DNA of 64,000 nucleotides from Rahnella woolbedingensis (GCF_003602095.1 NZ_RAHH01000005.1:159615-223614), one strand, 5' to 3'; shown: positions 35,147 to 44,630, counted from the first letter of the stretch. Numbers and translations are program-made. The notes: generated by a model not told the origin, from the letters alone.

Positions 35147-36043
35147 ATGCTGGACCTGAATCTTCTGCGCCTGGTGGTCATTCTGGCGAAAGAAAAAAAC
35201 GTCACCCGCGCGGCGCTCAAAGCCAATATCACGCAGTCGGCGTTCAGCCATGCCCTTAACCGTATCCGGGAGCAACTGAATGACGAGGTGTTTGTACGCA
35301 CGCGCAATGGCATGGAACCGACGCCTTATGCCGCCTCGATTATTCCGGTGATTGCCAGTTCACTGGACAGGCTGGAAGCCGTCACCCGCGGCGCTCATGC
35401 ATTTGATCCGCTTCGTGATGCCCATACCTTTTATATCGGCGCGGTCGATTATTTTGAATTCATGTTTATGCCGGTGCTGACCGCCCGGTTTAAGCAACTG
35501 GCGCCGAATGTCCGGCTTTCCGTCGATATTCTTTCAGAAACGATCAAGCTTGAGCGCATTGAGATGGGGCAGCTGGACGCCTTCATCGGCGTCGACACCC
35601 TGCAACATGTTCCGCACTACTATAATAAGCACCCGCTGATTTCAGACCATTTCGTGGCAATCGCCTCAAAAGATCGTACGGATCTGCCTTCAGTTCTCAC
35701 GATCAGAAATCTGGTTACGGAGCCGCAAATCCATCTGCCCGCCGTCAGTTCCGGCGCTGACCATATCGACCGCTGGCTGTCAGCGCAGCATCTCTATCGT
35801 CCGCTGGCGACAGTGGTACAAAGTTATGCTGTCGGTGGAAGAGTTGCGGTGACATCGGGTTATCTGATGTGTGTGCCCTATCGCATCGCCCGCGAACTGG
35901 CGGATATGCTGCCTTTGCGGATCCTCGAATTGCCCGCTGGTCTGCCTTCTTATGAACTGAATCTGCTGACGCACAGCTTGTTTGATCATCAGCCCGCACT
36001 GCGCTGGCTGATTAATGAGCTGAAAAATGCGCATATTGAATAA
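35147..36043 (+). CDS. LysR-family regulator divergent from the agu operon
   Basis: A 298-residue LysR regulator. The N-terminal helix-turn-helix spans about 5-62 (LNLLRLVVILAKEKNVTRAA, then ITQSAFSHALNRIREQL), followed by the periplasmic-binding-protein-like effector domain from about 90. The DLNLLRL opening and spacing resemble the NodD-like subgroup. Divergent placement against the permease-aguB-aguA operon suggests it controls agmatine use. Effector unknown. Confidence 0.85.
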   Translation: MLDLNLLRLVVILAKEKNVTRAALKANITQSAFSHALNRIREQLNDEVFVRTRNGMEPTPYAASIIPVIASSLDRLEAVTRGAHAFDPLRDAHTFYIGAVDYFEFMFMPVLTARFKQLAPNVRLSVDILSETIKLERIEMGQLDAFIGVDTLQHVPHYYNKHPLISDHFVAIASKDRTDLPSVLTIRNLVTEPQIHLPAVSSGADHIDRWLSAQHLYRPLATVVQSYAVGGRVAVTSGYLMCVPYRIARELADMLPLRILELPAGLPSYELNLLTHSLFDHQPALRWLINELKNAHIE

Positions 36044-36142
36044 CGCAGCACAGCAGGCAGAGGCGTCGAAGATATTGAAGTGCTCACTGCGCCGGTTTAT
36101 GTCAGACTTGCCGTTTACTGTTAACCAAAGAGCCTGCCCGCA

Positions 36143-36610
36143 ATGACCAAACAGGTAGAAATTTTCACCGACGGCTCCTGCCTGGGAAATCCCGGCCCCG
36201 GCGGTTTCGGTGCGATTTTACGTTATAAGCAACACGAAAAAGAGTTCAGCGCGGGTTTCCGTCTGACCACCAATAACCGCATGGAAATGATGGCAGCGAT
36301 TGTCGCGCTTGAAGCACTCAGCACGCCGTGCGAAGTGACCCTGAGCACCGACAGCCAGTATGTGCGCCAGGGGATCACCACCTGGATCCATAACTGGAAA
36401 AAGCGTGGCTGGAAAACATCAGACAAAAAACCGGTGAAAAACGTCGATTTATGGAAACGCCTCGACGCTGCAATCCAGACGCATCAGCTGAACTGGATGT
36501 GGGTCAAAGGCCACGCCGGACACCCTGAGAATGAGCGGTGCGACGTGCTGGCGAAAGAGGCGGCGGGGAATCCGACGCTGGAAGATGCGGGCTATCAGGC
36601 TGAGAATTGA
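36143..36610 (+). CDS. rnhA: Ribonuclease HI
   Basis: Endonuclease that cuts the RNA strand of RNA-DNA hybrids; 155 residues, identical in length to E. coli. The four catalytic acids are visible: Asp10 in [14 protein letters not shown], Glu48 in [10 protein letters not shown], Asp70 in [10 protein letters not shown] and Asp134 in [12 protein letters not shown]. The basic handle [12 protein letters not shown] is present. It is separated from its usual neighbour dnaQ by the agu cassette and from yafS by the A+T-rich insertion that begins directly after it. Confidence 0.97.
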   Translation: MTKQVEIFTDGSCLGNPGPGGFGAILRYKQHEKEFSAGFRLTTNNRMEMMAAIVALEALSTPCEVTLSTDSQYVRQGITTWIHNWKKRGWKTSDKKPVKNVDLWKRLDAAIQTHQLNWMWVKGHAGHPENERCDVLAKEAAGNPTLEDAGYQAEN

Positions 36611-36666
36611 TGAATTACCTTCTGGCGATCAACTAAAAAAAGTGAAGTCGCCAGTCAACACCCCTG

Positions 36667-37131
36667 CTATTTCTTTCGGGTGCAATAAAACAAGGGGGCA
36701 TCATTGTGGATAAAAAGATAGCCAGATTGGTTTTCCTGAATAATTTGTATACTCATTCCCCGCCCGCTGTAACTAAAAAAATCAGGAATATAAGGCACCT
36801 GAATATCCAGTGACTTAGCACTCACATGATTATCGTCTGACGTCATAATGATGTTGTCATTTTCTTGTACATAGGTGAATGAGAGGGTTTTACTTATGTT
36901 AATCGACTTTCCATCAGCCTGTAAACTCCCCACCGAATGAAATTGCCCTACTCCATCATAAAATGCGTAATCCAGGATGACATTATAAACCGCATCCCCC
37001 TGAATGAGGGTAACTTCACTTTCGCAGGAAAAATGTTTTTTCTGATAAGAAACGAAAGCCCAAAAACCCGCTGATAAAAAAATCAGAATAATAATGGCAA
37101 AACTCATAAGCACAGAATTATTAATTTTCAT
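36667..37131 (-). CDS. FidL-like small membrane protein
   Basis: A 154-residue protein with one N-terminal membrane segment (about 6-28, SVLMSFAIIILIFLSAGFWA) and a predicted periplasmic domain containing HFSCESEV and a C-terminal FYCTRKK. Its length and layout match FidL-like proteins found beside ToxR-like regulators in Enterobacterales. I use the ATG at 37131; a GTG three codons upstream is possible. It overlaps the 3' end of the regulator gene, so the two are cotranslated. By analogy with ToxS it may modulate the regulator, which is inference. Confidence 0.7.
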   Translation of the reverse strand: MKINNSVLMSFAIIILIFLSAGFWAFVSYQKKHFSCESEVTLIQGDAVYNVILDYAFYDGVGQFHSVGSLQADGKSINISKTLSFTYVQENDNIIMTSDDNHVSAKSLDIQVPYIPDFFSYSGRGMSIQIIQENQSGYLFIHNDAPLFYCTRKK

Positions 37132-37948
37132 TTTTGTCACTTATAAATACAAATGATACGCAACGGGCATCATTGTCTGTGATTTTTTGATCGCAAAGCA
37201 GCAGTGATGACGCTTCATACATTCGGTTAATAGCCATATATGTGATTTTTTTCGAGTGACATTGCAGAGGATGTTTTTTCATTAATTCCGAAAAGAGGGC
37301 GATATTTTTTTCATCATCCGGATAGGAGGAGTAAATATCACATCCGTTAACCGTTCCGGAAAACCGATACGCAGAGTAGTACGATGTATCAACCGGAAGT
37401 ATTTTAAAAATACTTCCCCAAATGAAGATCATCACTATTATCCCCGCGATTCCGACCCCCCAGCGATATTTGTGTTCGGATGAAAAATAGCCGTGCGGGA
37501 AAACCGTCACATTCTCCAGAGACACGTCTTTTTTCTCTTCCGCCTCTTTTTCGCACTCTCCTCCAGAAATGTTAAGTTCAGTAACAGCGGCGGTCTGCTC
37601 TGCCTCCGGGACTATTTCACTCAGGTTTACTGAGATTTTAAATCCGATTTTCGGAAGCGTTTTAATCACGTCATCAGTCAATCCCGCAACTTTCAAACCC
37701 TTCCGAATTAACCCCTTATTTTGATACAAAGTATTTACTGTGACGAATGCCCCATTTTTTTCCCACACTTGATCAAACAAATATTTTTGGCTGACAGGCT
37801 GATCATTATGTAACAAGAGCAATCGCAAGCACTCACTGGCAGGCGAGTGCAGAATGATCTTCCTGGCCCTGGCAGCATCAATCTGTACAAGGCTGCGTTC
37901 CTCAGGATCAAAAAGAACAATATCATTGAGTAAATACAGTTTCTTCAT
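37121..37948 (-). CDS. ToxR-like membrane-anchored winged-helix regulator
   Basis: A 275-residue one-component regulator. Residues ~1-105 form an OmpR/PhoB-type winged helix (LYLLNDIVLFDPEERSLVQI, LLLLHNDQPVSQKYLFDQVW, VTVNTLYQNKGLIRKGLKV, DDVIKTLPKIGFKI). An acidic linker (~110-150) follows, then one membrane segment (WGVGIAGIIVMIFIWGSIF, ~165-183) and a periplasmic domain with Cys residues (VNGCDIY, PLQCHSK, LLLCDQK, ARCVSF). It is cotranscribed with the FidL-like gene. Base composition is visibly A+T-richer than its neighbours. Regulon unknown. Confidence 0.8.
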   Translation of the reverse strand: MKKLYLLNDIVLFDPEERSLVQIDAARARKIILHSPASECLRLLLLHNDQPVSQKYLFDQVWEKNGAFVTVNTLYQNKGLIRKGLKVAGLTDDVIKTLPKIGFKISVNLSEIVPEAEQTAAVTELNISGGECEKEAEEKKDVSLENVTVFPHGYFSSEHKYRWGVGIAGIIVMIFIWGSIFKILPVDTSYYSAYRFSGTVNGCDIYSSYPDDEKNIALFSELMKKHPLQCHSKKITYMAINRMYEASSLLLCDQKITDNDARCVSFVFISDKNEN

Positions 37949-38591
37949 ATTCCGTACTTTTTTTGGATGCCCTTCCCGGCCAGTACTTCATTTTTCCAGC
38001 CAGTACTCCGCAGGAGGTATATTAAAACACTACGACATAAACATTAATTAATTCAATCAGATAAATATCTGCTGTCTAATCAAAAAGCTGATTAAAAACC
38101 TGCTTCACCTGAATCAGTATAATTCACTACAAATTTTAGTCGTCATGTTTACTCTTATCTGCAGAAAAGAAATCAGGCTTGAGACTCTTCAGAAGGAAAG
38201 CCGGCTCTTGTATAAAGGGTTTATATCAGCCGGAGGACAAAATCAATGAGAGTCTGTTTCATAACACTTCAATAAAAACATGAAGATGTAATAAAAATCA
38301 GTTTTTTTGACTAAAATTTATCTTTGTTTGGCATCTTATCTTGCCTTCATGAGATAGCGACACCAAAGATTAAAAAACATGAAAACGCATTTATTAAGAA
38401 TTTAAATAAAGAATATACGCAAAAAGTAAGCACAAAACTCTGGAAACAATATTCAGAGCAGCAGCACATTGTCATTTGCGGATGTATTGCAAGTATTTAG
38501 CGTAGCAATATAATCCCCATCAAATAATTGTGGTCTTTATGGTTCGAGGCGTTTTATCCCATAAGTCATATCTACGGCGAGTAGAAGAGAA
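37949..38591. other. 643-bp A+T-rich intergenic stretch with direct repeats
   Basis: No gene-sized frame on either strand. Two direct repeats GCCAGTACT start at 37979 and 37999, exactly 20 bp apart and about 30-60 bp before the ToxR-like start on the minus strand, so they are candidate operators. The remainder holds several poly-A/T tracts of the kind bound by H-NS; I see no other structure. Confidence 0.5.
37979..38007. promoter_or_regulatory. Direct repeats GCCAGTACT, 20-bp period
   Basis: GCCAGTACTTC and GCCAGTACTCC lie on the same face of the helix upstream of the ToxR-like gene. A looser CCGTACTTT follows at 37952. Tandem sites with this spacing suit dimeric or tandem OmpR-type winged-helix binding. 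Autoregulation is inferred. Confidence 0.4.
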
Positions 38592-38999
38592 ATGAACTAT
38601 CAATTATGCGGTTTCCTTATCGGTAAGGAGATTCACTTCGACTTTGAGAAGCAGAGGCTATACCGACTCCCTTCTTCCAGTTTCGAGAAGGACATAACCT
38701 TTGCCACTGTTTTTCTCAATGACACCATGTTGTATTTCTTTTTATATTTACTGCTACATGCGCGTGACAGAGAAATAACTAAGGATGAAGTCATGAAAAT
38801 TTTATGGGAGGAAAATAACCTGACGCCTTCAACACAGCGCTTGTGGCAAATATTGAAAGAACTCAATAGGAAACTAACTTTATTAGGCTTACCTGACAAC
38901 TTTATTTTGAACATGAAAGGCAGAGGCTACCTTATCAAATACCCGGACATAAAACCAATTTACACCCGGAAAGATGAAGGCATTGCCTGGCAGGAATAA
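38592..38999 (+). CDS. Soluble OmpR/ToxR-type winged-helix protein
   Basis: A 135-residue protein that looks like a winged-helix DNA-binding domain alone: strands FLIGKEIHFDFEKQRLYRL, helix LYFFLYLLLHARDREITKDE, recognition-helix region TPSTQRLWQILKELNRKL and the wing FILNMKGRGYLIKY. There is no receiver domain or membrane segment, unlike OmpR or ToxR. AAGAGAA precedes the ATG. It is followed 122 bp later by the chemotaxis receptor gene on the same strand. Low G+C. A transcriptional role is inferred from fold only. Confidence 0.65.
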   Translation: MNYQLCGFLIGKEIHFDFEKQRLYRLPSSSFEKDITFATVFLNDTMLYFFLYLLLHARDREITKDEVMKILWEENNLTPSTQRLWQILKELNRKLTLLGLPDNFILNMKGRGYLIKYPDIKPIYTRKDEGIAWQE

Positions 39000-39121
39000 T
39001 TCGGAATCAGCATTTCCATCTGAACAGAACACTTATTTTATTAACATCGCAATGAAGCAGTACCTTTATATTATTAAGAACAAAGATCTGAAAAGACCGT
39101 CAAACGAAACCGGATACCACT

Positions 39122-41059
39122 ATGAATATGAATATCGCACGCCACTTTGAAAATTTAAAAGTCAGTAAAAAGCTTACCCTGGTATTTTCGGTAATGATGA
39201 CGATCATTTTCATTGTTTTTTTATCAGGGATCTATGGTTTCAACAATGTCAGTGATAAGTCGAAAAAGGGATTTTTATCCGTTGAATTAAACAATGCACT
39301 TGAAAAAGCCAATCTCAACAGAACCAATTATCAGTACACACATGATGAACAATATCTGAAACAAAACACAATGGCGGTGCATAAACTGGCTTCTATTGTC
39401 GCTGAACTCAGAGAATTTTCCTGGTCTGCTGAAGGAAAGGTGGATCTTAATCGGGTTGACGACGCCGTTAAAAATTATCTGGCAGATACAACGCCGTTCC
39501 TTAAAGCACTGGAGAATAAAACACAGGCAGTCAATCTGATTAATTCCAAAGATATTTATAATGCCTCGATTAAAGCCGATAACCTAGGCCGTAATACCAC
39601 ATTACGCAGTGATATCGCAGTCAAAACAACACAACTCGCCTTTGTATTCAATGATATCGACTCCATGATGAGTGATTATCAGGAAAAACCTACTATTCAG
39701 GCAGAAAAGGATTTATCGAATCGGATCAATACGGGCATCCTGCAGGCTCAACAACTGCTACCTCAGTTTTCCGAAGACCAGCAGCCCTGGATCCGCCAAA
39801 GTATCAATGAAATGCAAAGTTTTCTGACGAATATGCCGGCTTATCTTTCCGCATGGACAGCGCAAGACGCCGCCTCGTCGCAACTTACTGTGCGGGCGAA
39901 TGAGCTCACGAATGCTATTTCTCGTCTTTTTGCACTGCAAAAACACATCGCCGCCAATACTATTGCTGCCGCACAAAGCATCATGGTCACCGTACTTATG
40001 CTCGGCACGGTTTTTGGCATCCTGCTGGCCTACCTGGTCACTATTTCCATCACCCGCCCTCTGAGTAAAACTCTGGCAATGGCTGAAAGAATTGCAAAAG
40101 GCGATCTCACCGGAACACTGACTACCGAGCGTCGCGATGAGTCAGGTTTACTGATGCAGGCGGTTGCGGCAATGAATCAAAATCTGAAAGAGATAATTCA
40201 GGATGTCCGTGAAGGCGTCGACAGTGTCGCCCGCTCCTCTGCGGAAATTGCGGCGGGTAACATTGATCTTTCCTCCCGGACAGAGCAACAGTCGGCAGCG
40301 GTGGTAGAAACCGCGGCCAGCATGGAAGAACTGACTTCTACCGTGCAGCAAAATGCCAGTAATGCCAATTGCGCGCGAGAGCTTTCCGAACGTGCCGCAG
40401 AAAAAGCCGTTCATGGAAGTCAGGTTTCTCAGCAGGTTGTTGAAACTATGGAAAATATACGCCGAAGCTCACAACGAATTTCCGAAATTATTTCGGTTAT
40501 CAATGGCATTGCTTTCCAGACCAATATTCTGGCTCTGAATGCGGCCGTAGAAGCCGCACACGCCGGAGAACAGGGCAAAGGTTTTGCCGTGGTCGCGGTC
40601 GAAGTTCGCAATCTTGCACAGCGCAGTTCCCAGTCATCGAAGGAAATCGAAGCGCTTATCCGGGAATCCACTGGATTTGTCGACAGCGGTTGCAGTCTGG
40701 TGGAAGGTGCGGGCGTGGCAATGGAAGATATCGTGACATCGGTGAGTCAGGTTCGCGACATCATGAACGAAATTGCTATCGCCACAGATGAGCAAAGTCG
40801 CGGAATTTCCCAGATTTCCGTAGCAATGACAGAAATGGACACCACGACACAACAAAACGCGGCATTGGTCGAAGAATCCTCCGCGGCGGCAAGCTCGCTC
40901 GAAGCACAAGCGTTACAGCTAGAGCAAAGGGTTTCAGTCTTCAAACTTGAGGACAAAACGAAACAGGGAACCCCGGTGGTCAGTTATGCATTGCACCCCG
41001 GCGCTGCGGCGAGAAAAGCCAGACCCGTCACGCACAATGAGGGCTGGACCAGCTTCTGA
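39122..41059 (+). CDS. Methyl-accepting chemotaxis protein
   Basis: A transmembrane chemoreceptor of 645 residues. Membrane segment 1 is about 20-42, a periplasmic helical sensor domain spans ~43-280, and segment 2 is ~283-308. HAMP follows (ITRPLSKTLAMAERIAKGDL), then the signalling hairpin with tip ISEIISVINGIAFQTNILAL and NAAVEAAHAGEQGKGFAVVA. The C-terminus is GWTSF, matching the xWxxF pentapeptide that tethers CheR/CheB in high-abundance receptors. The ligand is unknown. No che genes are nearby, so it would feed a chemotaxis pathway encoded elsewhere. Confidence 0.93.
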   Translation: MNMNIARHFENLKVSKKLTLVFSVMMTIIFIVFLSGIYGFNNVSDKSKKGFLSVELNNALEKANLNRTNYQYTHDEQYLKQNTMAVHKLASIVAELREFSWSAEGKVDLNRVDDAVKNYLADTTPFLKALENKTQAVNLINSKDIYNASIKADNLGRNTTLRSDIAVKTTQLAFVFNDIDSMMSDYQEKPTIQAEKDLSNRINTGILQAQQLLPQFSEDQQPWIRQSINEMQSFLTNMPAYLSAWTAQDAASSQLTVRANELTNAISRLFALQKHIAANTIAAAQSIMVTVLMLGTVFGILLAYLVTISITRPLSKTLAMAERIAKGDLTGTLTTERRDESGLLMQAVAAMNQNLKEIIQDVREGVDSVARSSAEIAAGNIDLSSRTEQQSAAVVETAASMEELTSTVQQNASNANCARELSERAAEKAVHGSQVSQQVVETMENIRRSSQRISEIISVINGIAFQTNILALNAAVEAAHAGEQGKGFAVVAVEVRNLAQRSSQSSKEIEALIRESTGFVDSGCSLVEGAGVAMEDIVTSVSQVRDIMNEIAIATDEQSRGISQISVAMTEMDTTTQQNAALVEESSAAASSLEAQALQLEQRVSVFKLEDKTKQGTPVVSYALHPGAAARKARPVTHNEGWTSF

Positions 41060-41181
41060 AGCATCAGGATAAGCAAATTTACTTTTTAACATCAGACCCG
41101 AACCGATAAAAACACCGCTGGCACCGGTGTTTTCACCCCCAGAAAACGCATCACTATTATTCTCCGGCACGTAATAACATC

Positions 41182-41598
41182 ATGACAGAACAATCCGTTT
41201 CAGTTTCGGCGCAGGCATTGCTTATTGCCTTACTCACCCGTCAGATCTCAGCCTGGCAAACTCTTTTTTGTCCACCCCGTGGCAAAGAACATGTCTGCCC
41301 AAAGATCAGCGCCACTTTTTATAATAAAATTCTGGAACCCATGTGGTGGTGTTGTCGCGGGCCAAAACCGGTGACGATGCTGGAGAAGGATTCAATATAT
41401 TGGCTTTGCGTTCTGGCTCAGGAGCCCACGCCTGTCGCCTTTGAGCTCTGGATTTTATCGGTGAAGTTTCGGTATCAGAAGCTGACAGGGAATCTATTGA
41501 CCGCCGAAGCGGAAAAGTTTCTTTTAATATGTTTTATGGATTTTGCTGCCATCAATAAAATGTACATAAGCCAGGGACACGAGAACTGGAAGAGCTAA
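41182..41598 (+). CDS. Hypothetical protein of unknown family
   Basis: A 138-residue open frame, ATG at 41182 with no strong ribosome-binding site. The predicted protein is rich in aromatic residues and has six cysteines, including a WWCCRG segment near residue 55, and no evident signal peptide or repeat. It resembles nothing I recognise. It is the last gene of the insertion between rnhA and yafS and is convergent with yafS. It could be an orphan gene or a spurious frame. Confidence 0.45.
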   Translation: MTEQSVSVSAQALLIALLTRQISAWQTLFCPPRGKEHVCPKISATFYNKILEPMWWCCRGPKPVTMLEKDSIYWLCVLAQEPTPVAFELWILSVKFRYQKLTGNLLTAEAEKFLLICFMDFAAINKMYISQGHENWKS

Positions 41599-41627
41599 CG
41601 GCGCAGGTCAGGAATAAGGTCAGATTC

Positions 41628-42353
41628 TTAATCCCGATGTTTCTCACGATAGCTCTTGGTCGCCCCGACTGCCTGCGATATTTTCTGCTTTTGCGCATGC
41701 ACTTTTTTCGCGGTGGGTGTCAGCGGGAAAGTCCTTTTGCGGGCAATAATCAGCGTCATGCAACCCAGCGCAGGTAAATGCGTACTCAGCAATTTTCCGC
41801 CATTCTTTTTCCACGGCAGTACATGAAAACGCCGGTGAACCATCACTTCATAATTGAGCAAAGACAGCCAGTCGAGCAAACGCATTTGGGTAAACAAACG
41901 GCTGCTGTAAGGCTGGCGCTTGCGAAACACCGGCATCAGTTTGCCGATGCCTAACAGACTGAGCGGATTAAAGCTGCTGAGCACCATCCAGCCATCATCA
42001 ATGAGCACACGATCCACTTCACGCAGTATGCGGTGCGGGTCATCGGCGTAAGCCAGTGTATGGCTGAGCAGGCAGGCATCCACAGATTTTGCGGCAAACG
42101 GTAAATAATAAGGGTCGCCATGAACATGCAGCCCTTCACCTTCCGGTGCAAAGTTCACCTGATGCGAGATAGGACAGGCGCTGGCATCGATTTCGGCACT
42201 TAATGCGCCGATTTTTAGCAGGTGAAACCCGTAGAGTTTGCCCCACCAGGGTTGCAGTTGTTGCTCAAGCGCGGCACGGTAGTAGTCGCCGCATGGGATA
42301 TCTTCCCATGAAGCCGGTGCAACTATTTTCTTACGGGCACGGGCTGGTCGCAT
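41628..42353 (-). CDS. yafS: SAM-dependent methyltransferase YafS
   Basis: A class I methyltransferase-like protein of 241 residues. The SAM-binding region is less canonical than usual ([17 protein letters not shown] near residue 46). The post-I segments [20 protein letters not shown] near 80 and [20 protein letters not shown] near 109 are clear. Substrate not established. As in E. coli it diverges from gloB across a 43-bp gap. Confidence 0.88.
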   Translation of the reverse strand: MRPARARKKIVAPASWEDIPCGDYYRAALEQQLQPWWGKLYGFHLLKIGALSAEIDASACPISHQVNFAPEGEGLHVHGDPYYLPFAAKSVDACLLSHTLAYADDPHRILREVDRVLIDDGWMVLSSFNPLSLLGIGKLMPVFRKRQPYSSRLFTQMRLLDWLSLLNYEVMVHRRFHVLPWKKNGGKLLSTHLPALGCMTLIIARKRTFPLTPTAKKVHAQKQKISQAVGATKSYREKHRD

Positions 42354-42396
42354 AGTTTGTTATCTTCTTTCAAGCAGTTGCCAAAGAGAGGTTGTT

Positions 42397-43152
42397 ATGA
42401 ATCTTATCAGTATTCCTGCCTTGCAGGACAATTACATTTGGTTGCTCGATGACCTGCAGGGGCATTGCCTGATTGTCGATCCGGGTGAAGCCGCACCGGT
42501 TTTAGCCGCGCTGAAAAAAGCCAGCCTGACCCCGACGGCTATCCTTCTGACCCATCATCATCACGACCATGTTGGGGGTGTTGATGAGATTTGCAGCCAT
42601 TTTCCGGGTCTGAAAGTGTACGGACCTCACGAAACTGAGAACAAATTTAGTCAGATTAGTCTTAAAAATAGCGATAAATTGGTAATTGGCGGTCTGGAAT
42701 GGCAGATCTTTGCTACCCCGGGGCACACTCTTGGTCATATTTCATACTATAGCGCGCCTTATCTTTTCTGCGGAGACACGATGTTCTCCGCCGGATGCGG
42801 TCGTTTGTTCGAAGGCACGCCCGAGCAAATGTATCAGTCGTTTCAACGCTTAGCAGCCCTGCCTGATGAAACATTAGTCTGCGCCGCACACGAGTACACT
42901 CTCTCAAATCTTAAGTTTGCCCGCTCCATTTTACCGGAGGATGATGATATTCATTCTCATGAGCACAAAGTGCAACAAATGCGTGAAAAGGGACAATCTT
43001 CCCTGCCTTCAACCCTCGGTCTTGAGCGTAAAATTAACCTCTTTTTACGTTGCGATGATATTGATTTACAAAACAAATTAAACCTTAACAATCCTTTAAA
43101 GCCTGACTGGCATGTTTTTGCCCATTTAAGGGCACGCAAGGATAGCTTTTAG
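42397..43152 (+). CDS. gloB: Hydroxyacylglutathione hydrolase (glyoxalase II)
   Basis: A binuclear zinc metallo-beta-lactamase-fold enzyme that hydrolyses S-lactoylglutathione to lactate and glutathione, finishing methylglyoxal detoxification. It has 251 residues. The metal motif is [16 protein letters not shown] near residue 50, with [12 protein letters not shown] near 107, [17 protein letters not shown] near 125 and [13 protein letters not shown] near 165. The C-terminal FLRCDD...HLRARKD region contacts substrate. Confidence 0.96.
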   Translation: MNLISIPALQDNYIWLLDDLQGHCLIVDPGEAAPVLAALKKASLTPTAILLTHHHHDHVGGVDEICSHFPGLKVYGPHETENKFSQISLKNSDKLVIGGLEWQIFATPGHTLGHISYYSAPYLFCGDTMFSAGCGRLFEGTPEQMYQSFQRLAALPDETLVCAAHEYTLSNLKFARSILPEDDDIHSHEHKVQQMREKGQSSLPSTLGLERKINLFLRCDDIDLQNKLNLNNPLKPDWHVFAHLRARKDSF

Positions 43153-43221
43153 CCCCAAAGGTTGTGTTTTTTTTCGAAGCAAAGTATTATCGCTCGTCTT
43201 TTAAGCAACTATGACACACAC

Positions 43222-44607
43222 ATGAAGGCAAACGCGATCCTAATAATCGCCTCCATGTTGCTCACAGGTTGCCAGGCGTCCAGGCAGGGCGTGAAGGTAC
43301 CGGAACAACATGCACAGAGTTTGTCTTCAGCAAGTCAAAGTGAAGCAGGACAGTACACAGATGATGGCCGGGCGGCCTCTGGGGGATGGTTGGATGGAAA
43401 CGACACCGTCTCCCAACAAAATTTGTGGAACTTCATAGGCGACGAGCTGAAGATGAAGGTTCCGGATAATCCCCGGATCCGCGCGCAAAGAGTTAAATAT
43501 TTAAAGAATAAGAGCTATCTCCACGATGTAACATTACGGGCAGAGCCGTACATGTACTGGATCACCGAGCAGATTAAGAAACGTAATATGCCGATGGAAC
43601 TGGTACTGCTACCCATAGTGGAGAGCGCTTTTGATCCTAAAGCGACCTCATCAGCTAACGCTGCGGGGTTATGGCAGATTGTGCCTCAAACGGGTCGAAA
43701 CTATGGTTTGAAACAAAACCAGTGGTATGACGGTCGCCGCGATGTTGTGGCTTCGACAACTGCTGCGCTTGATATGATGCAACGCCTGAACAAAATGTTT
43801 GGTGGCGACTGGTTACTGACCGTTGCTGCGTATAACAGTGGTGAAGGCCGCGTGATGCAGGCGGTGAAAGCGAACAAAGCTAAGGGTCGTCCGACTGACT
43901 TCTGGGCACTGTCGCTTCCACGTGAAACATCGATTTACGTGCCGAAAATGTTAGCGTTAAGCGACATTCTCAAGAACAGTAAAAAATACGGTATCAGCCT
44001 GCCGAAACCGAATGAAGACCGTGCCCTGGCGCGTGTTGAAGTCGGACAGCAGATGCAACTGACCCAGGCGGCGGAGATGGCGGGCATGTCCCTCACCAAG
44101 CTCAAGTCGTTTAACACTGGCTACAAGAAGAATGTCACCGCGCCTAATGGCCCGCATTACATTGTTCTGCCGAAGACGCATGTCGACCAGTTTAAAGATT
44201 CACTGGCTGATGGTGATATCGCCGCAGTACAGGAAACCAAACTGGCCAGCAACACGCCGTCAGGTGCAAAACAGTACAAGGTTCGCTCCGGCGACAGCTT
44301 GTCTGGCATTGCAGCCCGACTGAATGTGAAGACTCGTGATTTACAGCGTTGGAACAATTTGCGCTCAGCAGGCGCGTTAAAAGTTGGGCAAACCCTGCAA
44401 GTGGCGGATAACAGCGTCAGCGATACCAGTGCCAATGGTGGCAGCATCACCTATCAGGTACGTAAAGGCGATTCATTGTCGAGCATTGCCAAGCGTCACG
44501 GCGTAAACATCAAAGATGTGATGCGCTGGAACACCAATGCCGACAACCTGCAACCGGGCAACAAGTTAACGTTGTTCGTCAGCAACAAGATGAGTCCCGA
44601 TACCTGA
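43222..44607 (+). CDS. mltD: Membrane-bound lytic murein transglycosylase D
   Basis: A lipoprotein that cleaves peptidoglycan glycan strands, producing 1,6-anhydromuropeptides. From the ATG at 43222 it is 461 residues. The lipobox is LLTGC (Cys17). The SLT domain (about 105-215) contains the catalytic Glu in LLPIVESAFDPKATSSANAA and GLWQIVPQTGR. Two LysM domains follow (QYKVRSGDSLSGIAARLNV near 352 and TYQVRKGDSLSSIAKRHGV near 412). A longer frame from 43162 would put residues before the signal sequence and is rejected. Confidence 0.95.
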   Translation: MKANAILIIASMLLTGCQASRQGVKVPEQHAQSLSSASQSEAGQYTDDGRAASGGWLDGNDTVSQQNLWNFIGDELKMKVPDNPRIRAQRVKYLKNKSYLHDVTLRAEPYMYWITEQIKKRNMPMELVLLPIVESAFDPKATSSANAAGLWQIVPQTGRNYGLKQNQWYDGRRDVVASTTAALDMMQRLNKMFGGDWLLTVAAYNSGEGRVMQAVKANKAKGRPTDFWALSLPRETSIYVPKMLALSDILKNSKKYGISLPKPNEDRALARVEVGQQMQLTQAAEMAGMSLTKLKSFNTGYKKNVTAPNGPHYIVLPKTHVDQFKDSLADGDIAAVQETKLASNTPSGAKQYKVRSGDSLSGIAARLNVKTRDLQRWNNLRSAGALKVGQTLQVADNSVSDTSANGGSITYQVRKGDSLSSIAKRHGVNIKDVMRWNTNADNLQPGNKLTLFVSNKMSPDT

Positions 44608-44630
44608 TTTTGAGCGGTACCGGCAATAAA

